Positions 1 to 8,389 of a DNA stretch of 64,000 nucleotides are shown piece by piece (positions within the stretch are counted from its first letter, which is position 1; each line of letters begins with the position of its first letter). Source of the stretch: Isoetes taiwanensis (lineage: Eukaryota; Streptophyta; Lycopodiopsida; Isoetales; Isoetaceae); the NCBI GenBank assembly GCA_021234155.1, contig JAJEKV010000020.1:2341275-2405274 (forward strand), written 5' to 3'. Made by a program: the position numbers and the translations under genes. The notes beneath the pieces are model-generated. The model was not told where the DNA came from. It saw only the letters and a list, made by a program, of their open reading frames with translations, and searched no databases.

Positions 1-30
1 CTATTATCAAGAATAAAAAAAAAAAAAAAA

Positions 31-306
31 TCTATTATCATGAATAAAATCAAGATACATACAAAGGGATTGTGACATGGGACTCAAAACCTAGAGGAGA
101 ACATAGTCCACTAAGTAAAACCACCTATACAAAGTGCATACTCAAACTCCATTTGCCTTCTTCGAAGTGACCAGGATCAACCATAACAATCTCAGAATCA
201 TGAGAAGAAGAAGCATCAACCTGAGGAAGATAAGGAATAATAGGTGCAACTGATGATGCTAAGGACGACATCATTGAAACTGGACGTAGATCAACTTCAA
301 TGGCCG
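31..306 (-). repeat. Direct repeat copy 1 (partner at 1543-1844)
   Basis: This block is about 85-90% identical by eye to 1543-1844, in the same orientation. Both copies encode on the minus strand a similar short peptide (segments MMSSLAS, IIPYLPQVD, SSSHDSEIVMVDP). Copy 1 lacks about 33 bp present in copy 2. The pair may be the two LTRs of an element spanning 31-1844, but I see no primer-binding site or polypurine tract, so segmental duplication is equally possible. The peptide matches no family I recognise. Confidence 0.6.
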
Positions 307-1542
307 TTATTTTCGTCTTTATAGAGCTTAAGACACCCCTAAACCCTAGATATACATGTGGAAATTGTAGGAAAAAATTCATCCTAGTCTATTATAAAGT
401 TTATATACCCTTAATTGGTAAACCTCGCCTGAAAGCTTGGCTAGTATAACTTATCTTTAGAAGGCACAAAGTGATCAATACACGCATTAGAGTATATAAA
501 GTATATGGCATGCAGTTGCCGCCTGTTGAAAAGGTAGAAATCATGTCTCCTACACGAGGATATGATATGGGAGTGTCGAGGTATCACTGTCTCTTTGGGG
601 CAGTTCTCCTTCCTCCTCACTTGCTTTGTAACATTATCATTCTTTTAATATATTGCTGACACAGTTCTTCAAAAAAAAAAAAGCTTTATGAACACATTCT
701 AGACCATCCCAAGTGGCAACTTTTATCACAATGCCCCATATATTCATTCCTTATAGAAGGATTGACTCAACTAACATACGAAACAAATGTGCCATGGGAC
801 TAGTCATAGAGCCCTTCTTTCAAGCAATTATTATACATAGCATACATATGCAGTTACTCTTTTCTCCGCATACCAGTGTTTTGACATATGCTACTTATCA
901 CTACTAGATGTTGTTGCATACTGGATGGTGTATGGACCAAGAGAACGACATTGTCTGCAAAATAGCAACTGCCAATGATATGATGAGTAGACGTCCACCT
1001 CCATGCCGGGCAACCCAATCTTCTAGATGGACAATATATAAACCCCACATTATAGGGGTAGAGGGAACAACCCTAGTATACTCCCACTTTAATGTGGACG
1101 AGGTTATCTAATGGCAGCATTTGAGCATAAAAATTTTCATAAAACATGTACAGAACATTATGCAACTCATTTGGTACATATTGCAACAGTCTCCTCCGTA
1201 GATCCTCTCTAAAGACGTATTAAATGTTTTTGGAAAACCTATAGAAAACATCACTAGAGTTCCTATTGTTTATTGTGATTGTCCTCTTGTAAACCACACA
1301 AGGTGAAGATATGGTCTATAGTTGATTGTTGGGTTCTAAAACCTACTTGAGCCATAGCCATATTTCCAGATGACTATGCTTAAATGGTGAAAATGCTTCT
1401 CTAATATCCCAGCAAAAAGCATTGTGAGCAAAGGGTAACTAGAATGATAATTTCTATCATCATCCTTGTAAATAGACATCAATCTACTAATTATCTAGTA
1501 TAAAAAAAAAATTCTCCTTTTTTTTGTGTTGAAGGACGACAA
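307..1542. other. Unassigned AT-rich spacer between the two direct repeats
   Basis: No reading frame of convincing length or composition is visible on either strand. It contains short A runs and scattered TATA-like stretches only. Confidence 0.5.
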
Positions 1543-1844
1543 TCTATTATCATGAATAAAATCAAGGTACATACAAAGGGCTTGTGACATGGGACTCAAA
1601 ACCTAGAGGAGGATGTAGTCCACTAAGTAAAACCACCTATACAAAGTGCATACTCAAACTTGCCTTCTTCGAAGTGACCAGTTGCCATGACGTTTTAGAG
1701 CATTGATGATAGGATCAACCATAACAATCTCAGAATCATGAGAAGAAGAAACATCAACTTGAGGAAGATAAGGAATAATAGATGCAACTAATGATGCTAA
1801 GGACGACATCATTGGAACTGGACGTAGATCAATTTCCATGGCCG
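1543..1844 (-). repeat. Direct repeat copy 2 (partner at 31-306)
   Basis: Same sequence as 31-306 with an extra segment near 1681-1713. The minus-strand open frame extends beyond the repeat to about 1905. The flank at 1870-1900 shares the motif CTTTAATTAAATGCGACT, in opposite orientation, with 11365-11382, which hints at a third decayed family member there. Confidence 0.6.
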
Positions 1845-2514
1845 AAGATTGCAAAACAACCGACAAAGGTCGATCAGAGTCGCATTTAATTAAAGTGAGT
1901 CTCATTCTATTCCCACTTTTTTTTGGAACACTATTATTTTACACGAAAAGGACGAGGGAAACTTTTAAAACCGCATTATTGCTTTAGAAGATGCATGTTT
2001 TCCTGTGTGAAAAAAATGTTAAGGGAAAATTACGTGGTCTACTTTTCTCGGTTAGCTAGTCGAGAAGATAAAGAGCACAACTAAAACCAATGAAAATGCT
2101 ATCTCTCTGTAAACAAAGTGCTGATCTGCCCTGAATTTTTATTCATAAATAATTTCATTACATTGTATTTTACAATGGTTGAAGATACCATGATGGTCAG
2201 GCTGCCACAAATATTACATCATCTTCATCTTCGCACATAGACCACCTACTGGGAACAACATGCAGAGCAAGGTCTGAGGTGTTCCAAGCCACAAGAGCAA
2301 CTTGAAGAGAATAGAAATCTGAACACGCTAGCCTGACCAATGCATGTCACCAGCTTCTTCTCGTTCTCTTTCCTCAATGAACTCCGATCATGTCCTTTCT
2401 GTTCACGATCTGTACCGGTAAAGGCAAAATCAAGTTAATGCAAGTGATGCTACAGACAATACAAATAAGAAGACAACCAATTCTAAGGGCCATTTCTGAA
2501 GAATATAAGTCTGA
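1845..2514. other. Unassigned spacer
   Basis: I see no supported gene or element here. Confidence 0.4.
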
Positions 2515-3113
2515 GGCCCTTTCTCGACTCGCGAGTTGAGAAAGACCTTAAGGCCTCTCTGATGGCCTTTCTCGAGCGAGTCGAGAAAGGTAGCTTAGAG
2601 TGAAAACGCAAGTCTGAGGGCCTTTCTCGACTCGCAAGTCGAGAAAGGCAACTTGAAGTGAAAAACGCAGGTCTGTGGGCCAATTCTGTGGAAAAGGCAG
2701 GTCTGAGGAACTTTCTCGACTCAAGAGTCGAGAAATGTAGGTTAGAGCCCCAAAAAAAAAGGGGGAGAGAGAACATTTTTTCTTCTTTAGAGAGAACATT
2801 TTTTCTTTTTTCTTTTTTTTTACGTAGAAAAAAAAGTTTTTTGAAGGCTTTTCTCGACTCGAGTCGAGAAAGGCCCTAAGGCCTCTCTGATGGCCTTTCT
2901 TGACTCGCGAGTCGAGAAAGGTAGCTCAGAGTGAAAACGCAAGTCTGAGGGCCTTTCTCGACTCGTGAGTCGAGAAAGGCAACTCAGAGTGAAAAATGCA
3001 GGACTGTGGGCCTTCTGTGGAAAAGGCAGGTCTGAGGAACTTTCTCGACTCGCGAGTCGAGAAATGCAGCTTAGAGTGAAAAACTTAAGTCTGAGGATCT
3101 TTCTCGACTCAAA
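2515..3113. repeat. Array of hairpin-forming palindromes (TCGACTCGCGAGTCGA core)
   Basis: Eight near-perfect palindromes built on CTTTCTCGACTCGCGAG followed by its mirror occur near 2519, 2566, 2622, 2711, 2849, 2897, 2953 and 3040; a ninth is cut off at 3099. They are separated by related spacers such as AGGTCTGAGG and AGAGTGAAAAACGC. A higher-order repeat is visible: 2549-2760 recurs at 2879-3090, an offset of about 330 bp. The centre varies (CGCGAG, CGAGCGAG, CGCAAG, CGTGAG) while the arms are kept. One more copy sits alone at 8213-8237. No coding is supported. Confidence 0.85.
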
Positions 3114-4106
3114 CATGTAATCAAACATGCAATAAGTGTGGCAAACCTACTTGCCTACAAATATAGTTTCTATGTCCAATATTATGGAGAACAAATCGTG
3201 ACTAATTAGACCATATTCTATGTATTTTCTATGCATTTTCTAGGGAAAATCTTTGTTATAAGTGTTTTTATTGTGTGCAAAGTGTTTTTCTTGCTTGGCA
3301 AAATCATACGACCATTATGTCTAGTGGAAGAGATTGCAATGCGTCTACCATGGGAGACTCTTCGAGGAACATTATATTAATGTAACGTTAAGGGAGGAAC
3401 ACGGGGGGTTAAGGAACATTATATTTACATTTGCCTTCAACGATCAGCTGGCGTAGCTTGTCCCAAAACTATTTATTGTATTTTACCGCAAACTTTACCA
3501 TATTTTGCACATTTTGCAACTTCACAATTAATTGTGTTGACCCCATTAACATTAAGTTGTTTGTTCACTTATATATATCACAATCATAATCAGGATAATC
3601 ATGAACATCTAAAGGCATAAGGTGTTGTTCCCAGAACATTGTTCCAAGGCAAGACCAACAACTTGGGAACTCAAAGAACTTAGTATGGCAAATGGGGTAA
3701 TAGCTTGCATTAGTAGAGAGATGCCCAAACAAAATAGTTTGCACCAACAATGGGGTGCCCAAACAAATATGTTATTGCAAAAGGCCAATCATAACAAATT
3801 CTTCAACCATTCAAATTCAATTTAATCCCTATCTTCAATATCGCACATTGATTTCGATGACAAATATCAAACTTTCACCTTATATTTTCACTTCCCAATC
3901 TCGATTTTTTATCTTCACTTCGATATAGGTCTTGTCTCGCAATTTGTGTGCACATAAATTTCTGGAATGTTCTGAATTCGAAATCGGCAAGGAAGTAGTC
4001 TATAAAGTGTTATATAATAGGTTAAAACATTTGGATGTTGTTGCAGTTTGCAAAGTTCGCTGAAATATAGTTGTGTACACAGGAAAAAAAAGATCTTACT
4101 GTATGA
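3114..4106. other. Unassigned AT-rich spacer
   Basis: No supported feature. The last part could be an intron of the SWIM gene, because that frame opens at 4107 without a start codon. Confidence 0.4.
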
Positions 4107-5489
4107 AAATATAGGTTCGCAGCTCCCAATGACATCAGAGCTCTCACAACCTGGTTGTCATGGTGGCACCATCGTGCTAGCCGATGGGGTAATTTCATGC
4201 TAAATAATAGAGGATTAGAAGCAGCTATACATGTTCCCAATACAAATTTATCTGAATCAAGACATGGCAGTTGGCTAGCTGCAAATGGTTACAAAAAAAC
4301 CATGAGCTTATATGATGCTTGCATTTTTTATCTTACTGAGGCTGTTCTTCAAAGTACAAAATACAGATCACATTTAGACCACAATTATGTTGGAGCAGGA
4401 CCTGGCATCAGCTCTTTAATACAAAGATTTGAACAAAGAATGGCCAGTTCTGTCAAGCCTGCAGAAGCTGTCAATATTATAAATCAGACCACCAGCAAGA
4501 TGGGTTTGCCAATCCATGATAGTGGAGCAGGAGGCAATGAGCAGACTGTCCATAAAAGAGCTAGAATGACAGAAACTATAGATCTGACAGATGAGAATGG
4601 TTCACATAGGCCAGACAAGCAAATGAGAAATACATCTAGAATTCCACATTCAGATCCTGTTGTTAAGAACCTATTCAAGAACACAACAGACATCCTTGTG
4701 CAAGAGAAGATCCTACATGACTCATTTTGGGCTCTGAGAAGGACAGAACCAGGTAGCAAAGTTAGATGCCAAGGACAAACTAAACCTGGAGCACGAAAAT
4801 GTGACAAGCTTATAAACAAAGGTACTTCCTCTGTTGTAGCCCCTTGTTACTATGGTGTCCGAAAGTATTCTGGAGGTACTCAATCTCAGTTCTTTTGGTT
4901 TTGTTCTGATGATGTTAAACATACTTGGTTCCCTTCGAAAATGTTATTGTCGACGCCTGTGCGTCCTGTTATGTGGCCTGTAGCAAAAGGGGTGAACTTA
5001 ACACAATCTGAAATTAGCAAGTTGCAGGATGCAGGTTTTAACATTGAGGGCTTGGGTAGACATGTAGAAGAGGTTGTCCCAACAACTTTGGCTAGCAGCC
5101 AAAGGCATAGAGATAGTGGTAAAGGCCAGCTAAGAAGATGTGGAAGAGTTGTGCATATGAGGAATAAACTAAATAGAGATAGTGAGATCCGTTTAAATTC
5201 AAGCTACCAGATGCAAGGCTATGTTGTGACTCAGCAGGTTGTGCTAAATAAAAGCCATGTGGACTTCTTTATTGGAAAAGACAACAATAGCTATAAAGTC
5301 TCTATCAGAAGAGAGCCTAGTTGTACTTGTGAAGACTTCATGAACAGTGAAAGGAAACATAGGTACATTCCTTGCAAACACTTGTTCTACATCATGCATA
5401 AAGAGCTTGGTGTGGATCCTACGACAGATGTTGCTATGATACAACCAATATTGTTCGAGGATGTTTTACTTAGAATCTTGCCCGATTAA
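4107..5489 (+). CDS. SWIM zinc-finger protein, MULE transposase-like C-terminal part (5' exon missing)
   Basis: The frame is open from 4107 to the TAA at 5487-5489. The first in-frame ATG is at 4197, but family-like residues (LSWWHHRASRWGNF) precede it, so this is probably a 3' exon of a longer gene. Counting from codon 4155, a SWIM finger C-x-C-x14-C-x-H lies at residues 390, 392, 407 and 409. SWIM fingers bind nucleic acid or protein and commonly end MULE-type transposases. The segment NTNLSESRHGSW resembles the 'TNN-x-x-E-x-x-H' block between the catalytic core and the SWIM domain of such transposases. The DDE catalytic core is not visible upstream. It could be a transposon remnant or a domesticated transposase-derived host gene; the 460-codon frame without interruptions favours recent function. 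Confidence 0.65.
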   Translation, partial: KYRFAAPNDIRALTTWLSWWHHRASRWGNFMLNNRGLEAAIHVPNTNLSESRHGSWLAANGYKKTMSLYDACIFYLTEAVLQSTKYRSHLDHNYVGAGPGISSLIQRFEQRMASSVKPAEAVNIINQTTSKMGLPIHDSGAGGNEQTVHKRARMTETIDLTDENGSHRPDKQMRNTSRIPHSDPVVKNLFKNTTDILVQEKILHDSFWALRRTEPGSKVRCQGQTKPGARKCDKLINKGTSSVVAPCYYGVRKYSGGTQSQFFWFCSDDVKHTWFPSKMLLSTPVRPVMWPVAKGVNLTQSEISKLQDAGFNIEGLGRHVEEVVPTTLASSQRHRDSGKGQLRRCGRVVHMRNKLNRDSEIRLNSSYQMQGYVVTQQVVLNKSHVDFFIGKDNNSYKVSIRREPSCTCEDFMNSERKHRYIPCKHLFYIMHKELGVDPTTDVAMIQPILFEDVLLRILPD

Positions 5490-5775
5490 TTATTGGCTGA
5501 GAATTGATGATTTCTAGTTGATCATATCACTTTCTAGTTGTGACCTTCATTTCATTTATTAATGAAAATATGTTCTCATTGTATTGTAGGTAATTCTCTC
5601 CATAGGCAGCCAAAAGGTTGAAATCTCTTTTTATTTGTTATATACAACTTAACAAATAAAAAAAAAACACTTTGCACATGTTGAAATTACACGCAAACAT
5701 TTTACACTCCATTTTCTAATGCACACCATATCCTATGCATTTTCTATGTATACATATACAAAATGAATGCACGCT

Positions 5776-6050
5776 AAAAAAAATGGGACTAATAATAGGA
5801 TGAGCTAGACAATATAATATGAGCTAAAATAATATAGACATTATAATATCCCATTGGCCTTGGATAAATATCCCATTGATGCCCCGCTTTTTTTCTGCTT
5901 AAAAAAAATGGGATTTTAATAATAAGACGAGATAAAACAATATAATATAATCTAAAATAATATATAACATATATGGCATTAGAATTTATTTCATTAGAAT
6001 TTAGATATAATATTTTAATCCATACCCATTGGCCTTAGATAAATATCGCA
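5776..6050. repeat. Degenerate tandem duplication, AT-rich
   Basis: Two copies of about 125 bp, starting near 5776 and 5902, both run ATGGG...AATAATA...GACAATATAATAT...CCATTGGCCTTGGATAAATAT. No coding is supported. Origin is unclear. Confidence 0.55.
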
Positions 6051-6193
6051 TTGGCCACGCTATACCTTGCCTTTTTTTGTTACGTACACTCTATATCCCG
6101 CTTTTTTCTCCCACCCATGCTTAAATTCGAAATTTGAAATTTAAAAAGGGGGGAGATTTGGTACATACCTTTGAAAAAGAAGAGATTTAGGAC

Positions 6194-6489
6194 ATGTGTC
6201 ACTGCCCAAGATTTGGTACACTTACACCCATAATCGTGGCGATGGAGAACACCCAATATCCTGGCTATGGCATCGAAGCTCATGGCGTGTCTGCCTTGAT
6301 CCTCGACTCCTTTCTTTTCTACTGTGGCATTGTGGTAGACAAGCTTAAGCCGCTCTCCAAAAAGCTAGGGAGACTGTTCCAAGAATAGTAAAACCATGGC
6401 CATGCAAGGTACTGCTGAAGAAGGCTGCAGATCTGAAAATGAAAGAGCTTGAAGCTTTGGATCCGGCATTCCTGCTGATTAAGCAGTAG
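6194..6489 (+). pseudogene. Unrecognised coding-like frame with a frameshift
   Basis: A frame from ATG 6194 (alternative ATG 6241) ends at 6388. From 6364 another frame continues with coding-like composition to TAG 6487-6489 (segments ARETVPRIVKPWP and KKAADLKMKELEALDP). A one-base change in the A run near 6358-6363 would connect the two. I do not recognise a family. It may be a decayed gene end; confidence is low. Confidence 0.3.
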
Positions 6490-6681
6490 GTCTGTAGATC
6501 CGTCGAAACTAATTGTTTTCTGATACAGGCCTGATACAGGCATTTGCTTTGCCTGCAGGCTGATACAGGCATTTGTGTTAGCTGCAGGCCGATGCGTCCA
6601 GAAGCTTGCACTGGGTCGATGAACAGTGCAGCCATGAATAACTTGTTGGACCCAGTGGAAGAGTGCCGAAAGCCCATCAAA

Positions 6682-6753
6682 GGGCCGGTAGCTCAGTGGT
6701 AGAGTACTTGGCTTGCAAGCAAGAGGTCCTGGGTTCGATCCCCAGCCTTTCCA
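6682..6753 (+). tRNA. tRNA-Ala(UGC)-like sequence inside the left LTR
   Basis: The 72-nt stretch has a D arm and A box (TAGCTCAGTGG, 6689-6699), an anticodon loop CTTGCAA giving anticodon TGC, a T arm and B box (GGTTCGATCCC, 6732-6742), and a discriminator A. The acceptor stem GGGCCGG/CCTTTCC has two mismatches and one G-T pair, and the anticodon stem has a G-G mismatch. A tRNA-derived promoter inside an LTR is more likely than a working tRNA. Confidence 0.75.
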
Positions 6754-7050
6754 CCCAATCATAGTAGGCTCATTTCTCAACATGGTATCAGAGCCATGGT
6801 CCCAAGTAAAGGGTGCTTAATCGCATCGGGATAATCCCTAGTGGTGTAGGGGTGAGAAGCAAAAAGCTTGGCCAGTGGAAAGCCCAACTCCCGCAGTGGT
6901 GGAGTTGCCCGAGGAGGGGAGCATGTGGATTGTGGTGAAGGCTGGAATGGATTGGTGTGCCCATTAAGGGGGAATGTTGGAATGCTGGAGCATGTGTAAT
7001 AGGCACACATGAAGAATGACCCAGTGGAAGAGTGCCGAAAGCCCTTCAAA

Positions 7051-7122
7051 GGGCCGGTAGCTCAGTGGTAGAGTACTTGGCTTGCAAGCAAGAGGTCCTG
7101 GGTTCGATCCCCAGCCTTTCCA
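7051..7122 (+). tRNA. tRNA-Ala(UGC)-like sequence inside the right LTR
   Basis: Identical to 6682-6753, with intact A and B boxes. Because it sits in the 3' LTR, RNA polymerase III could read outward into flanking DNA at 7152 and beyond. Confidence 0.75.
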
Positions 7123-7156
7123 CCCAATCATAGTAGGTTCATTTCTCAACATAACT

Positions 7157-7516
7157 GGATGATTTTCTCGGTGAATAAATTGGGAAATATTCATTTGCAA
7201 CATCTGCCAAATGCTGGTCTTCCAAGCTATCTTTTGCAAGGCCGATTTGTCTGGCAATATAATCCCCAAAAAGCTCTATACTTTTAGCAAGGCCTCCGGA
7301 TGTGAGCCCAATACGGGTCACAAGTTTCTTCCGGCACTCTATAGCCTCGCCATGCCTTCGGCTATTGTGATGGATCAGAAGACCCACCATCTCTACAAGA
7401 TGGTGCCGGAAGTGCTCCCTCATGAAGCCCTTTAAATCAACAGCAGCCGCAAATCCAAACCGAATCTACCAAAGCGTTGCTGCAAATTGTCCCACCAGGG
7501 AAGCAAACACAGCCAT
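7157..7516 (-). pseudogene. Unrecognised coding-like fragment with nonsense codon, cut by the TRIM
   Basis: On the minus strand an ATG at 7514-7516 opens a frame (MAVFASLVGQFAATLW) that meets TAG at 7466-7468, exactly codon 17. It then continues for about 100 codons of protein-like composition (KGFMREHFRHHLVEMVG, HLADVANEYFPIYSPRK) up to the TRIM insertion at 7151. No family recognised. The reading does not resume obviously beyond the TRIM. Confidence 0.45.
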
Positions 7517-7523
7517 CTCCAGC

Positions 7524-8389
7524 TCTTAAGAGCCCTCTTTTCCTTTAAGCGGAAGAGATCGACAACAAAAAAACTGGAAAAGTTCAAATTTGCGAGCAAG
7601 TAGCAAACCTAAGGACAAACCCAGAAGGCTCGGAGGAGGATCAAAAGCTCCAATGCGCAGTGAACAAATTGGTGAAGAATGCTTTCTTCCCTTTTCTAGG
7701 GTTTTAGTATTGGGAATAAATTGGTGAAGAATGCTTGTACAGGATTGAAGAAGGTTGCGAATGGGGGGTGCAGCGGCGGATAAGTAGCCGACTGCAAAGA
7801 AGATGAAGAGCTGATGCTTGATTCGATAATCAACAGAAGGCTGCTTCAAATGACCACATCAGTTATGAATCTGCTTCAAACGACTACATCAGTTATGAAT
7901 CGGCTGCGTTGCTTTAGGAAAAAAATATGCCATAACTCTGTCGCTGCTTTAAAAAAAATGCCCCTTTGAACATGCCAGATTTTTTTCTTCGTGCAGCTTC
8001 CTTTTGGATCGCCTCCTCTTCTTCTGGATTCGGCGCCTCCAGATCTGTAATATCGGGAATACTGGAGCCGCCATAGCATGTTCTTGGGAAACAGCTGAAG
8101 CTTTGTCTGCAGACTTTATCTACCTCAGTTACTCGTTTTCTACCTCTGCTGCTATTCATTTCTTTTTTTATTATTTAGGTTCATTTTGGCCTTGCGTTTT
8201 TTGGGCCTTATGCCTTCTCGACTAGTGAGTCGAGAAGGTTGAGAGGAGATCCTCTCCCCCTCTAAACTCTCCTTGCCCCTTTCATCCTTGCCCCTAACCC
8301 TCCCCCCTTTGCCCAATCTTCCCACCATCTTTTCCTTCCCTCCCTCCCTCCCTCCCTTCTTTTGCCCCTTTGCCCCTTTCCCCCCACTA
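7524..8389. other. Unassigned; one isolated palindrome, then pyrimidine-rich DNA
   Basis: A minus-strand frame at 7526-7849 is not convincing. At 8213-8237 lies one palindrome of the 2515-3113 type (TTCTCGACTAGTGAGTCGAGAA). From 8240 to 8390 the plus strand is very C/T rich (CCCTCC and TTGCCCC repeats), possibly the leader of the following LINE. Confidence 0.45.

Larger units (their letters stand above)
6644..7151 (+). mobile_element. TRIM (miniature LTR retrotransposon) with tRNA-like LTRs
   Basis: This is a complete, non-autonomous LTR element of 508 bp. Left LTR 6644-6782 and right LTR 6975-7151 both begin TGTTGGA and end CTCAACA. They are near identical except for a 38-bp deletion in the left copy and two substitutions. 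Directly after the left LTR lies TGGTATCAGAGCC (6783-6795), the standard primer-binding site complementary to initiator tRNA-Met. Directly before the right LTR lies a polypurine tract (AAGGGGGAA, 6966-6974). A perfect 5-bp target-site duplication TAACT flanks it (6639-6643 and 7152-7156). The 192-bp interior has no coding capacity. High LTR identity indicates a fairly recent insertion that depended on proteins from another element. It landed beside a coding-like minus-strand fragment at 7157-7516. Confidence 0.93.

Noticed and set aside
2515-3113. CRISPR-like array of regular repeats
   Set aside because: The spacers are themselves repeated, the units are palindromic and irregularly spaced, and the window is eukaryotic.
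6682-6753. Ordinary functional tRNA-Ala gene
   Set aside because: Acceptor and anticodon stems have mismatches and the sequence is part of both LTRs of a mobile element.
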